DNA of 35,060 nucleotides from Chondrus crispus (Eukaryota > Rhodophyta > Florideophyceae > Gigartinales > Gigartinaceae), in contig NW_005178494.1 in the NCBI RefSeq assembly GCF_000350225.1, forward strand, positions 1-35,060, in the 5' to 3' direction. Positions 24,561-34,561 of this stretch are shown piece by piece. Made by a program: the position numbers and the translations under genes. Every line of letters begins with the position of its first letter. Positions within the stretch are counted from its first letter, which is position 1. Below the pieces are notes generated by a model. That model did not search any database. It saw only the letters and a list, made by a program, of their open reading frames with translations, and was not told the origin of the DNA.

Positions 24561-25075
24561 AACTAAGAAGTATACAAGTTTAAAAGCAGAGCAGTATAGA
24601 AGTACGAAAGCAGAGAAGTATAGAAGAATGGAAGTTTAGAAGTATAAGAGTATGATAGTATAGAAGAATAAGAAGTATAAAAGTATAGAAGTTTAGAAGC
24701 AGAGAAGCAGAGAAGTTTGAAAGCAGAAAAGTGTAGAAGTATAGAAGCAGAGAAGTTTAAAAGCAGAGAAGTATGGAAGTTTAGAAGAATGGAAGTATAG
24801 AAGTTTAGAACCAGAGAAGTTTCGACACAGAAAAGCAGAGAAGTTTAAAAGCAGAGAAGTATAGAAGCACAGAGGCAGAGGCGTTTGAATGCAGAGAATT
24901 ATGGAAGTATAGAAGTTTAAAAGCAGAGCGGTGTAGAAGTATAGAAGCAGAAGTTTAAAAGCAGAGCGGGATAGTAGTATAGAAGTTTAGAACAGGGAAG
25001 TATGGAAGAATAGAATTTTAAGAGCAGAGAAGTTCAGAAGTGTAAAAGTATAGAAGGATAGAAGTTTAAAAGGAA
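24561..25075. repeat. A/G-rich satellite, copy A
   Basis: Variants of GAAGTATAGAAGTTTAAAAG and GCAGAGAAGTATGG repeat for about 515 bp, starting AACTAAGAAGTATACAAG. The order of variants is the same as in copy B (28339-28719), so the two are copies of one ancestral block and not independent arrays. Confidence 0.9.
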
Positions 25076-25679
25076 GTACGACCACGGTAGAGTACTGTAC
25101 GGAGGGGGGAGGGGGCGCAGTAGAAATAAAAAATGCGTGGGCATTAGCAACGCTGACGTAGAGTACCGTTTTTTGTTAAATTGTTGTACAGCTGGTTGCC
25201 AGCCGCCGAAAAGAAGGTAAAAGCTATGAATGGCATGTTGCCTGAGAGAGGATGATACTTAAAATAACAATTTGTTAAATTGTTGTAAGAGCCATGAATG
25301 ACATGTTGCCTGAAAGAGGAAGATATTTAAAAGAGCAATGGGAAAAGGCGGTTGTTATTACGTTTGGGGAAAACATTACAATAGGAGCATGACGATAGGA
25401 GCGGTTGCGTATTTTCAATGTGTGCAATTTTCTTCATTGGGCGGTTTTGGCGTTTGAGCGATGAACCGCATTCCATACGGCACAAGTTTTAGATGGGCGC
25501 GTCATTGACTTGGAGTAGAATAGCTTCTTTTGATTTCTTCATAAGTAGAGCTTAGTAGAACTTACATGAGGAAACGATTCTGAGGTGGAGAGAGAGATTG
25601 AGAGACAGAGAGAGAGAGCTACCACTTGCGCACGTTTACTAGTTGTTTTTGTATAGAAGGACGATATATCTGTGAGAGA
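25076..25679. other. Upstream region of the RNB gene with an imperfect tandem duplication
   Basis: A unit with TTTGTTAAATTGTTGTA, then ATGAATGGCATGTTGCCTGA and ending ACTTAAAA occurs at 25172-25264 and, shorter by an internal deletion, at 25271-25334. The second unit ends in TATTTAAA (25324), a possible TATA element ~350 bp before the ATG. A GAGAGA tract lies at 25588-25618. Confidence 0.5.
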
Positions 25680-27914
25680 ATGCCTTCATCACGTCTTAAT
25701 GTCGGAGATATTGTGTTATTTACAGCAATCCCCGAAGTACAGATGTCACTAGGTGTGCAAGGGAGGTATGCCAGAGTTGGACAAGTTTGGTGTTCGACTG
25801 AAGATGGGAACGATATACTTGAAGTGAAGGGATGGTTCGGGACTAGAGCTAGCCTTGAGCAAATCAAAATTTTACACGTAATCTGGAGAAAGGGAAGAAG
25901 TAAGCTTGGAGTGCAGGAAAGGACTATTGAAGGAATTGAAAAGAATGGATTGTGTCTAGCAAGCGGTGTGCGCATATCAAATCATACATTCATGGAGGAT
26001 GGAGCTGTGACGTTGAAGCGCGTGGCGTCACGTCTGTTCTCAGGAAGAGCCACTGCGCCATCCGTCCTCTTCGCCGCTGCTATAGTGCTGAACTGCGACG
26101 CCAGAGTGACCCAAGTCGATCCAAATCCGTATCTGAACCCGTATGAAATGTTTTACAAGGCTAACGAGGCGTTGAATGCAGACAGCGCCACTACCCCTAC
26201 GCAACCGGCTGTGGCGTGGTATACCTTGGCGCAATCGGTATACTATGGGGATATAGAGATATTCAGTTCGAATGTAGCGTATGACACGTATATGGAGACC
26301 ATCACATGCCTCCAGAACTGCAGCTTCAGCCCGCATGATGCCCGCGGCATGATAACATACGATTCAGATTTGTTGAGTACCTTGGAAGCAACGAAACATT
26401 TTCAGGAGGTAGATCGCAAGAGGCTGAGTATGTCTTTGATGAACTTGGATATAACTCGGCAGTTTGCCGCAAGCATTTGCAAGGAGCTGGGGATCCGGGA
26501 TACGTTTGACGAAAAAGTCCTCATGGCGGGGGCGTTGTGCCTAGAAAGTGAAGCCGGTACGCAACAAGTCGAGTACGCCGAAACCATGTTTTTTGAAGAG
26601 GATGGGAGAGCAGACGAAGACGCGGAATGGCGACATACATTCAGTCACCACATGGCGTACTCTATCCACCATGCGGACAGAAACGACAGAAACGTCGCCG
26701 TATCGATTGGGAAATTTGAAAGGGAGGGAGAAAGCGTAGGCAGGAGGCACGCAGATTGTGAACAAGATTATGTGTTTGTGCATATATCAGACGTAACGAG
26801 ATACATCGGTCATGACCTGAACAGTCTTCTGCTGAGCGGAGCGATGGAGAGAGGGCGGACGCACTTCTTGCCAACGGGAAACATGACGATGCTCCCAAAA
26901 GCTATTGCGAGAATGGCGAGTCTGGCAGGGTGGCGGGGAAGCTGCACCCTCACGGTACGTTTCCCAATTTCGAATGGCATGATCAACGATTCGGATTATC
27001 ACATATGCTTATCTCGCATCTCAAAGCCGAAGATACTGTCGTACGTGGAGGCTGAAGAGCAGATACAATCAGAGGAGATGAATGATTTGAAGCGTATCTA
27101 TAACCTGGTGAACCAAACATTTCCTCAGGCCGTGGAAGAAGAAGAATACGTTGACTATCACGAGTTGAACGTTGATGCACAAGAACACATGGGGATATCT
27201 GTGTCGCCTCGGGTGCGCACCAAAAGGGCGTCCGTACTGATTTCGTCGATGGAAAAGGCGGCAAACATCGCCTGCGCTAGGTACGCCGAAGACAGAGGCG
27301 TGCCCATGTGCTTTTTGAACCAAATGGCACCCGATGACGTGAATAGTGTTCCAAGTTTTGTGTTCTGTGCAGAGATCCTCCCTCACCACGTCCAGGATGA
27401 AGAAGCCTGTGCTTTGATTACCTCTCCAGTCCATCGTGGGCCAGATCTGATCAACCACATACAGCTGAAAGCACAGCTACGGAAGGATGCACAGCGACGA
27501 ACACGCAGATATCTTACAAGAGAGAAAATCATGGAGGAGATTGAGAACAACAACTTCACACTCAAATACCACCGTGGCATACAGATGGAAGACAGAATCA
27601 CGCAGTATTATACGCACAAGTTTCTGAAGGGCCAAACTCAAAAGACGCTAGTGGGGACGATGTTGGGGTACCCCTCGGACGTAACAGATTTGAACCCAGA
27701 CACAACGCGCATCAACGATATGCAGGCATCTGGATGCCGTTCCTTCCAGAAATGCCTCATGCAATTAGATAGCAGTGGAATTCGCATTTTCGTGATGCTT
27801 CCGTGTGGAATCGCAGCAGGATCGAAACTGAATCTGTCGTTGTCCTGGATTTGCCCAGACAGTATGCGTCATGACGCATTTGCTACACAAATGGCAATGG
27901 ATGTTACCGGATAA
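25680..27914 (+). CDS. RNB-domain (RNase II/DSS1-like) protein, probably catalytically dead
   Basis: The first ATG of the frame is at 25680 (MPSSRLNVGDIVLF), giving 744 aa. The N terminus (~5-65) looks like a small beta-barrel. The RNB fold is recognised by VHISDVTRYIG (367), RGRTHFLPTGNMTMLPKAIA, the helix MEKAANIACARYAEDRGVP, and TSPVHRGPDLINHIQLK (581), closest in style to the DSS1/Msu1 group of mitochondrial exoribonucleases. The catalytic signature, normally I-D-D then E/D-x-D-D-A, reads SIHHADRNDRNVAVSI at 328-343. One aspartate is kept and the others are H, N and V. The first basic residue of TSPxRR is H. An RNA-binding pseudoenzyme or a decaying copy is inferred; the long intact frame favours maintained function. 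No clear organelle presequence. It lies between two direct satellite copies. Confidence 0.75.
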   Translation: MPSSRLNVGDIVLFTAIPEVQMSLGVQGRYARVGQVWCSTEDGNDILEVKGWFGTRASLEQIKILHVIWRKGRSKLGVQERTIEGIEKNGLCLASGVRISNHTFMEDGAVTLKRVASRLFSGRATAPSVLFAAAIVLNCDARVTQVDPNPYLNPYEMFYKANEALNADSATTPTQPAVAWYTLAQSVYYGDIEIFSSNVAYDTYMETITCLQNCSFSPHDARGMITYDSDLLSTLEATKHFQEVDRKRLSMSLMNLDITRQFAASICKELGIRDTFDEKVLMAGALCLESEAGTQQVEYAETMFFEEDGRADEDAEWRHTFSHHMAYSIHHADRNDRNVAVSIGKFEREGESVGRRHADCEQDYVFVHISDVTRYIGHDLNSLLLSGAMERGRTHFLPTGNMTMLPKAIARMASLAGWRGSCTLTVRFPISNGMINDSDYHICLSRISKPKILSYVEAEEQIQSEEMNDLKRIYNLVNQTFPQAVEEEEYVDYHELNVDAQEHMGISVSPRVRTKRASVLISSMEKAANIACARYAEDRGVPMCFLNQMAPDDVNSVPSFVFCAEILPHHVQDEEACALITSPVHRGPDLINHIQLKAQLRKDAQRRTRRYLTREKIMEEIENNNFTLKYHRGIQMEDRITQYYTHKFLKGQTQKTLVGTMLGYPSDVTDLNPDTTRINDMQASGCRSFQKCLMQLDSSGIRIFVMLPCGIAAGSKLNLSLSWICPDSMRHDAFATQMAMDVTG

Positions 27915-28273
27915 CCACGCGATGCAAGCCGAGGCCCAGTCTTTGGGCAGAAGTGGAAAAGTAATATACGCACAGGGTAGAACCAGGTTTTCACAGATAA
28001 TTAGGAGATATTCCCTTTTATAATATAGAGTAAGGCATATTCCCTATACCCAAACGACATTACGAATTACGATGAAGTACTGTGGGAATGGAAAAAGCAA
28101 TTAGCACATCACCAAGTACTAAAGAATATTACAATTAGCAGCAATAGTCCTGTTACGTAAAAGTAATACTAATTCACCCCAAGCCCCATGTTTATAAAAA
28201 GAAACATTTGGAAAACATTAGTGCAAATGGAATTGCAATTTTTAAAATAATGCAAATGCGATTAGCAGAAAAG
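27915..28273. other. Noncoding 3' flank of the RNB gene
   Basis: No gene. At 28010-28031 the sequence CCCTTTTATAATATAGAG matches the start of the repeat elements at 31416 and 33076. This may be a solo fragment of that element. Confidence 0.5.
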
Positions 28274-28719
28274 TGGGATTAGCCCATCGTGGGATTAGCA
28301 GGGATTAGGGCGAATCCCGCGAATCCCGCGAATCCCATAACTAAGAAGTATACAAGTTTAAAAGCAGAGCAGTATAGAAGTACGAAAGCAGAAAAGTATA
28401 GAAGAATGGAAGTTTAGAAGTTTAGAAGTATAAGAGTATGACAGTATAGAAGAATAAGAAGTATAGAAGCAGAGAAGTTTAAAAGCAGAGAAGTATGGAA
28501 GTTTAGAAGAATGGAAGTATAGAAGTTTAGAACCAGAGAAGTTTCGACACAGAAAAGCAGAGAAGTTTAAAAGCAGAGATGTATAAAAGCACTTGAATGC
28601 AGAGAATTATGGAAGTATAGAAGTTTAAAAGCAGAGCGGTATAGAAGTATAGAAGCAGAAGTTTAAAAGCAGAGCGGGATAGTAGTATAGAAGTTTAGAA
28701 CAGGAAAGTATGGAAGAAT
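28274..28719. repeat. A/G-rich satellite, copy B, with GGGATTA/GAATCCC head
   Basis: GGGATTAG units (28274-28309) switch strand sense to CGAATCCCGCGAATCCC (28310-28338). The satellite follows (28339-28719), beginning AACTAAGAAGTATACAAG exactly as copy A does. It is shorter than copy A through internal deletions but keeps its order of variants. Confidence 0.9.
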
Positions 28720-29010
28720 CAGTCTGTTGCGAATAAACAGGATCTGGCTCATTGCTTCTCACTGTTTATTTTTCATACGTTCTAGCTGCTTGCGCTCTCC
28801 CCCTCCATCCTTCGCTTTTTTTTTGGTCTGGCGGTTGGTTGCTCCTGGTGCGGGATGCAGTACAGTTCTTCTTTTTCTAGATGTAAGGGGCAGTAAAAGT
28901 GGACGAGTGCCTGTGTGCCTGCATGCAATACCTACCATTGAGTCCATAGTCTAAAGTACCGATCTTACTTCAATTGGTCTACATGTTTCGAGCAGCAGAG
29001 GGGGCTGCCC
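28720..29010. other. Noncoding spacer
   Basis: It contains T-rich tracts and the presumed 3' end of the minus-strand 517-aa gene. Nothing else was recognised. Confidence 0.4.
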
Positions 29011-30564
29011 CTAGGAAGTGTAAACGCCCGCTATGACAGGTGCTAGCACTAGGTCCTTCCTAAGCGAGAGACCTGGACCAGTGTATTCCGTCATCCATGA
29101 GACTCCGTCTCTGCTGGTAACGCTAAAGTACTTGTCGTTTGAGTACAAATAAAGCAAGCCGGTTCCGGTGTCGTGCAACTGACCGCGCATCCATGGGCCC
29201 GTAGGCAACGGCTTGGTGATTTCAAAGACTCCTGTCATCTCCTCCATGCAAAGAAAGTTGACGGTGCCTCGGAACAACTGGAACGAAGAGGCGTAAACCG
29301 GGATAAACGCTAGGAGAGCGTCGAGGGGAAGTCTGAGATACGTGGCAAGACTTTGAATGTCGCACTGAACGATTCCGCCTGGCTTGTCGATGAAACCAAA
29401 CATTTTGCCTCCATGCCGCTCCACAGACTGCTTTGCTTTAAGCAGACGTGACAATATGCGATCGAAGGATGGAACAACCTCTTTTGAACAGGTACGGAAG
29501 AACCCACCTCGAAGACGATCCAACACACCAGCAGGGTAGTCTTGATCGTTGACGTGCTGGACCAAGTGAGTACCGCGCATAACCCAAGCTCCTTGAAACA
29601 TGTCATATTGCTGTACGACCTCATCATCAACGTAGATGGGCCAAGACTGAAATCTGACTCCTGCTGGATCCCGAAAAGAATCCGTTGGGATTTCATGAAA
29701 AGGAAGGTGGGAGATCTGGTTTCCAGGAGACGAAGAGCAATTCGTTGACCAGTAGAAGAAGTGGCCACTGTGAAGTCTTGCGAGGGCAACATTGCGGCCA
29801 CGTTCAGTTGCTCTCCAAGTCTGCGGGAAGGGAGAGGAGATGTAGAGATCCCCCTTGTCGACGCCACCGGGCCCTAGAAGCGGGGCGTGAGGTTTGTACT
29901 GCACGTACTTTGCGTGCGGATTGGGAGCGAGGGAGCGAGGTTGGTGGCGAGGGAGGTCCTTTTCTCCGTGTTCACCTCCCAAGTAGACCACGTGGCCATC
30001 GGGAAGAAGCTCGGATAGATCACCTGCTTTCTTGACGTTAATGCACGAAACGCGCCTGTTGGGAGGGTCGGCGGGGGCGGCGGGAAGAGTGTTGTCGTAG
30101 AGGAGGTTTCCTTTTAGCTTAGACGAGTGCCTGTAGTAATAAGGACACCAGGTATCTGCCTCGACCTCGGGCAAATCGCCGAACTTGGACTTTGATATGT
30201 CGGTCTTGATGTAGGCGTTCGCGCAATCAAACTTTCCCTTTAAACGGAAGTCCTTGTCATCAAGAGCCCTAGCAAAGGCCTTATATAACTTGATGACGGT
30301 ATCGGAAAGAATGATATGACCACTTGGCGTGAATACACGGTCATCGGTGGTGAGGTCGGAAAGCTTGCGCAATTGGTATTTCCTGCTGGTGCCATGATAG
30401 ATCCAGACGTTCTTGCCTTCAACCTTGAGGCTGGGATTGCCTTCGTCTAGATGCAGAGAGGTACTGGAGCTGTCCAAGTCGTCTGCGTGGCCGCCGGAGA
30501 ACATGGTGTCGATTTGATCATGAGCGGCCTGGCGCGTTGCCGCGTGGCTTGCGTACCTGGGCAT
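29011..30564 (-). CDS. Orphan protein of 517 aa, function unknown
   Basis: The start is the ATG at 30564 (MPRYASHAATRQAAHD, context CTTAACATGCC, like the methyltransferase gene). The frame extends 35 codons further upstream but only from TTG, into the promoter. The protein has ordinary globular composition, with no signal peptide, membrane segment or family I recognise. Visible features are GTSRKYQLRKLSDLTTDDRV, WCPYYYRHSSK, GFIDKPGGIVQCD and a beta-rich end (TGTGLLYLYSNDKYFSVTS). A TATA box 132 bp upstream and a tandem operator-like motif support a real, regulated gene. It is intact, unlike its split neighbours. A lineage-specific or retroelement-derived gene is possible. Confidence 0.7.
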   Translation of the reverse strand: MPRYASHAATRQAAHDQIDTMFSGGHADDLDSSSTSLHLDEGNPSLKVEGKNVWIYHGTSRKYQLRKLSDLTTDDRVFTPSGHIILSDTVIKLYKAFARALDDKDFRLKGKFDCANAYIKTDISKSKFGDLPEVEADTWCPYYYRHSSKLKGNLLYDNTLPAAPADPPNRRVSCINVKKAGDLSELLPDGHVVYLGGEHGEKDLPRHQPRSLAPNPHAKYVQYKPHAPLLGPGGVDKGDLYISSPFPQTWRATERGRNVALARLHSGHFFYWSTNCSSSPGNQISHLPFHEIPTDSFRDPAGVRFQSWPIYVDDEVVQQYDMFQGAWVMRGTHLVQHVNDQDYPAGVLDRLRGGFFRTCSKEVVPSFDRILSRLLKAKQSVERHGGKMFGFIDKPGGIVQCDIQSLATYLRLPLDALLAFIPVYASSFQLFRGTVNFLCMEEMTGVFEITKPLPTGPWMRGQLHDTGTGLLYLYSNDKYFSVTSRDGVSWMTEYTGPGLSLRKDLVLAPVIAGVYTS

Positions 30565-30695
30565 GTTAAGACTTGAGGATACAAACCGAGGGGTGAGGAC
30601 TGAGGCGAAGCGAGGAGAACGAGCAGAGGCGGAAAAGCATGAGGATATTGGGAGGGCTCGAAGGGGCAACTTTGAGATCGACGAGGAGGGTTATT

Positions 30696-30703
30696 TATTT
30701 ATA
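30696..30703 (-). promoter_or_regulatory. TATA box of the 517-aa gene
   Basis: TATTTATA on the plus strand reads TATAAATA on the minus strand, 132 bp upstream of the ATG at 30564. The spacing is like that of the ParB-dioxygenase copy 1 promoter (134 bp). Confidence 0.6.
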
Positions 30704-30744
30704 GAGCCCAGAGACATGAGGAGTTTAGGTAAAAATGACACGGG

Positions 30745-30790
30745 GACCGTGACCGTGAGAGAATGATTCACTTGGTGACCGTGACCGTCA
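30745..30790. promoter_or_regulatory. Paired GACCGTGACCGT operator-like motifs
   Basis: GACCGTGACCGT occurs at 30745-30756 and 30777-30788, each itself a tandem hexamer (GACCGT twice), 32 bp apart and 40-95 bp upstream of the TATA box. A related GTGACGTGACGG lies near 30853. The arrangement suggests a factor binding repeated sites on about the same helical face. Confidence 0.5.
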
Positions 30791-30959
30791 TACGTAGACA
30801 AGTCATGAGAGCAGTGGAATAATAAGAAGGTGGAACGGAGAAGACCTTCGTGTGACGTGACGGTCGTATACTGCCGAAAAGTGTTGCTCCGATGTGACAT
30901 CGGCGTGACAATAAAATTTAGGCAAATATCAGGATGAATAGGCCAATGGTGTATAAACA

Positions 30960-31120
30960 GCTCCCACACGCACTGGAAACGCAACATGGGTGTGGATAAT
31001 TTCTGACCAAAATTTTATGAACGTCCGGCCACAGCCAATGAATTGTGATTGCACAAAAATCAAATCAAATTATGCCATGTGCCATTAGAGGCGCATGAGC
31101 AATATTTCATCATGTATGCA
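30960..31120. repeat. Diverged partial copy of the 31-34 kb element
   Basis: The segment from CACGCACTGGAAACGCAACA through GGCCACAGCCAATGAA to CATTAGAGGCGCATGAGCAA aligns with 31700-31840 and 33500-33630 in the same order. It is a third, older partial copy. Confidence 0.7.
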
Positions 31121-31415
31121 CAGTACAGCCCGCTGGCCTGGGAATCGCTGGTTTACATAATACATGCAAGTTTAAGGAAGAGATATGAATAAGGCATACG
31201 TCGTCGTGAGACGAAAGCTATGACGGTACCATATGGCATCACATGATTATGGCACAGAGAATAGAAGTTGCTTTTCAATTTTCGGCGAGGTGATGCTAAC
31301 ACCTTTGTGCCGGGAGTGGCAACCGTTTGTTTCTGCACGCAAGTCGTACTTGGTAATTGACACAACCAATTACCATGAAGTAATTGGGAATTAGGTGGGA
31401 TTAGGGGATTCGGTG
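31121..31415. other. Noncoding spacer
   Basis: No gene was recognised. GGGATTAGG-like units at 31393-31414 lead into the next repeat element. Confidence 0.4.
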
Positions 31416-32503
31416 GGATATTTCCTTTTATAATATAGAGGTTGGGATATTTCCTCTTATGGTATGGTTGAGATATTTCCTATGTTTAGTTCTGGCGTCA
31501 CTTCCCGCGGGACGATACGTTTTTGGCACATGTCAGGATCGATACCTAATGACAAAAAACGTATCGTCCAGGCCTGATTCGACGTATGTGCGATTTTGGT
31601 ACCGCCTACGGTATATGGCCCAAAACGTATCGTGCCGGGCGGTTTTAACGGCGACAGTTTTCTGGTGGGACGATACGTTTTAGGCCGATTTACACGGCGG
31701 CACCCTCATACGTGCTGCATTGGAAACATTTCTGTTGGGAACTTCTGGCGAAAATTTTGCCGACGGCGGCGCACAGCCAACAAAATGTGAGTGCGCAAAA
31801 TTTAGTTTTTGTCGTGTGCGATTAGAGGCGCATGAGCAATATTATTAACTTCATATTTTAGCACATACCGTGTCCCTCGTCTGGCAAGATTGTCAGATGC
31901 TCAAAACGTATCGTGCTGGGGGAGGGCAAATACAGCAGGCAGATTGACTGGGAGGGCCTTATACTGCACTGACGGCGTCGCAGTGGGCATGTACGAGTTA
32001 CACAATAATGCGGCGTAATATATGTCTTGAACATCAAAGCTTTCGAAGGTATTTACAGTGTGAAATTGAAAAGCGCCGTATGCAGGTTTCGATAATCGTT
32101 GCCTCAACGACGCATTTTGGACGGGTGTGTCAGCGATGCGTTGGAGAGGGATGCGCGCACGATGCATTCTGGAGGGGAGCGTCTAGGATGCGAGCAGAGA
32201 GGGTGCCAAATTGATGGGTTGGAAGGGGTGCCTGAATGATACGTTCAAGAGGGGTGCACTCGTGATGTGTTCTAGAGGGGTGCACTCATCATTCGTTTTA
32301 GAGGGATGCCAGAATGATACGTTCGGGAGGGGTGCGCCCACGATGCATTCTAGCGGGATGCGAGATTGATATGTTCGAAAGGGGCGCGCCCATGATGCGG
32401 TTTGGAAGGGCGAGAACGATGCCTTTTGGAATCGTGCGAGAATGATACTTTGGAGAGGGCTACTCGCAAGACGCGTCCTGCAAGGGGCCTGAACGGTACG
32501 TTC
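31416..32503. repeat. Noncoding repeat element, copy 1
   Basis: It begins GGATATTTCCTTTTATAATA. It contains five ACGATACGTTTT motifs in mixed orientation (31512 +, 31556 -, 31622 -, 31670 +, 31903 -) and then a 26-bp minisatellite (about 32104-32460), ending GCAAGGGGCCTGAACGG. It aligns end to end with 33076-34561. No coding capacity is recognised. Confidence 0.85.
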
Positions 32504-33075
32504 TGCAGGGCACCCCCCAAATACTACTGCATGGCAGAAATAATGGGAGTGGACGCAACTCTCCTGATTGCATTCGCAACAAACCCGAAACGACTCCTTC
32601 CCTTTACTGATAGTTATATGTACCCTGTGCTTTGTACAGCGAGTGAAAGAAAGAGGAACACAGAAAATAAAACGACCGACTGCGAGTATTCACGTTTCAT
32701 GGGCTAGAATATGCTACCGCGTTCGTACGCGAGATGGCCCATATCACTGGCGTCGGCGAGTCTGAGGGTCGGGGAAGTTTCGGCGAAAAGTGGGGCTGAA
32801 CTTGCAACGACGGTAGCGGCGACAACAAAATTACGAACGGCTAAGTTCCTGAGGAGGTCGACATGCCTGAGCCGGACGAGGAGCAAGCTTTTCATGGCAT
32901 CGTGAAGGCGACTGTGTAAGGCGTAGGAAGGAGTTTCACCTGAGGTCTCGTGGAGAGATGTGCGATTGAGCTCATGAAATAAAGCGTCGATCGCGAGGGA
33001 AGTCTGTTCATTACGCGAAAAGTCGGCGTCCCGTGTCTGATGGGTGCAGATAAGGAGGCCGGGGACATGACTAAG
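32504..33075. other. Unique spacer between repeat-element copies
   Basis: No supported gene. Short frames on both strands at 32700-32905 lack recognisable features. Confidence 0.4.
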
Positions 33076-33133
33076 GGATATTTCCTTTTATAATATAGAG
33101 ATTGGGATTTAGGAGTAGGATGGTTTTTGTACT

Positions 33134-33264
33134 TTAGGGATTCGGTGGGATTCGGAGATTTAGAGGAGTAGGGGATTCGGTGGGATTAGGAGATTCGTGG
33201 GATTAGGAGATTAGGTGGGATTAGGAGATTAGGTGGGATTAGGGGATTAGGGGATTAGGGGATA
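33134..33264. repeat. GGATTAGG / GGATTCGG minisatellite
   Basis: Units of 8-12 bp such as GGTGGGATTAGGAGATTAGG repeat through the tract. It is the reverse-complement sense of the TAATCCC arrays at 24387-24560 and is telomere-like but degenerate. Confidence 0.85.
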
Positions 33265-33901
33265 TTTCCTATGTTTAGTTCCTGCGTCAGTTCCCGCGGG
33301 ACGATACGTTTTGGGCACATGTCAGGATCGATACGTAATGACAAAAAACGTATCGTCCAGGCCTGATTCGACGTATGTGCGATTTTGGTACTGCCTACGG
33401 TATATGGCCCAAGACGTATCGTGCCGGGCGGTTTTAACGGCGACAGTTTTCTGGTGGGACGATACGTTTTAGGCCGATTTACACGGCGGCACTATCATAC
33501 GCGCTGTATTTGCAACATTGCTGTTGGCAATTTCTGACTAAAAGTTTACCGACAGCGGCGCACAGCCAATAAAATGTCAGTGCGCAAAATCTAGTTTTAG
33601 CCGTGTGCGATTAGAGGCGCATGAGCAATAATATTAACTTCATATTTTATCACGTACCATGTCCCTCGTCTGGCAAGATTGTCAGATGCTCAAAACGTAT
33701 CGTGCTGGGGGGGCAATTACAGCAGGCAGATTTAGTGGCAGGGCCTTATACTGCACTAACAGTGTCCCAATGCTGTCCCAATGCGCATGTACGAATTACA
33801 CAATAAGGCGGCGTAATTTATGTCCTGAACATCAAAGCTTTCTAAGTTATTTACTGCGCGAAATTGAAAAGCGCCGTATGCAGGTTTCGATGATCGTTGC
33901 C

Positions 33902-34520
33902 TCAACGACGCATTTTGGACGGGTGTGTCAGAGATGCGTTGGGGAGGGATGCGCGCACGATGCGTTCTGGAGAGGTGCGTCTAGGATGCGAGCTGAGGGG
34001 GTGCGAGAATGATGCGTTGGAAGGGGTGCCAGAATACTACGTTGGAGAGGGGTGGGCTCGTGATGTGTTCTATAGGGGTGCGCTCATCATTCGTTTTAGA
34101 GGGATGCCAGAATGATACGTTCGGGACGGGTGCGCCCACGATGCGTTCTGAAGGGGTGCCAGAATGATACGTTCGAGAGGGTGCGCCCGTGATGCGTTCT
34201 GGAGCGGCGCGAGAACAATGCATTTTGGAAGGGTGCAAGAATGATACGTTCGGGACGGGTGCGCCCACGATGCGTTCTGAAGGGGTGCCAGAATGATACG
34301 TTCGAGAGGGTGCGCCCGTGATGCGTTCTGGAGCGGCGCGAGAACAATGCGTTTTGGAAGGGTGCGAGAATGATACGTTCGGGACGGGTGCGCCCACGAT
34401 GCGTTCTGAAGGGGTGCCAGAATGATACGTTCGAGAGGGGTGCGCCTATGATGCGTTCTGGAGGGGCGCGAGAACGATGCGTTTTGGAAGGGTGGGAGAA
34501 TGATACTTTGGAGAGGGCTA
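33902..34520. repeat. 26-bp minisatellite with 129-bp higher-order period
   Basis: About 23 monomers of 24-27 bp have consensus-like starts ATGCGTTCTGGAGGGGTGCG. Monomers starting ATACGTTCGGGACGGG fall at 34115, 34244 and 34373, giving an exact 129-bp repeat of five monomers. Long frames through this array are by-products of the repeat. Confidence 0.9.
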
Positions 34521-34561
34521 CTGGCAAGACGCGTCCTGCAAGGGGCCTGAACGGTGCGTTT

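Larger units (their letters stand above)
33076..34561. repeat. Noncoding repeat element, copy 2
   Basis: Same start, ACGATACGTTTT motif arrangement and end as 31416-32503. It is longer because it carries a GGATTAGG array near its left end and more minisatellite units near its right end. Both are direct repeats, ~1.66 kb from start to start. Confidence 0.85.

Noticed and set aside
34096..34527. Long repetitive minus-strand frame (SFWHPFRTHRGRTRPERI repeats)
   Set aside because: It is the translation of the 26-bp minisatellite, with no start context, promoter or non-repeat part.
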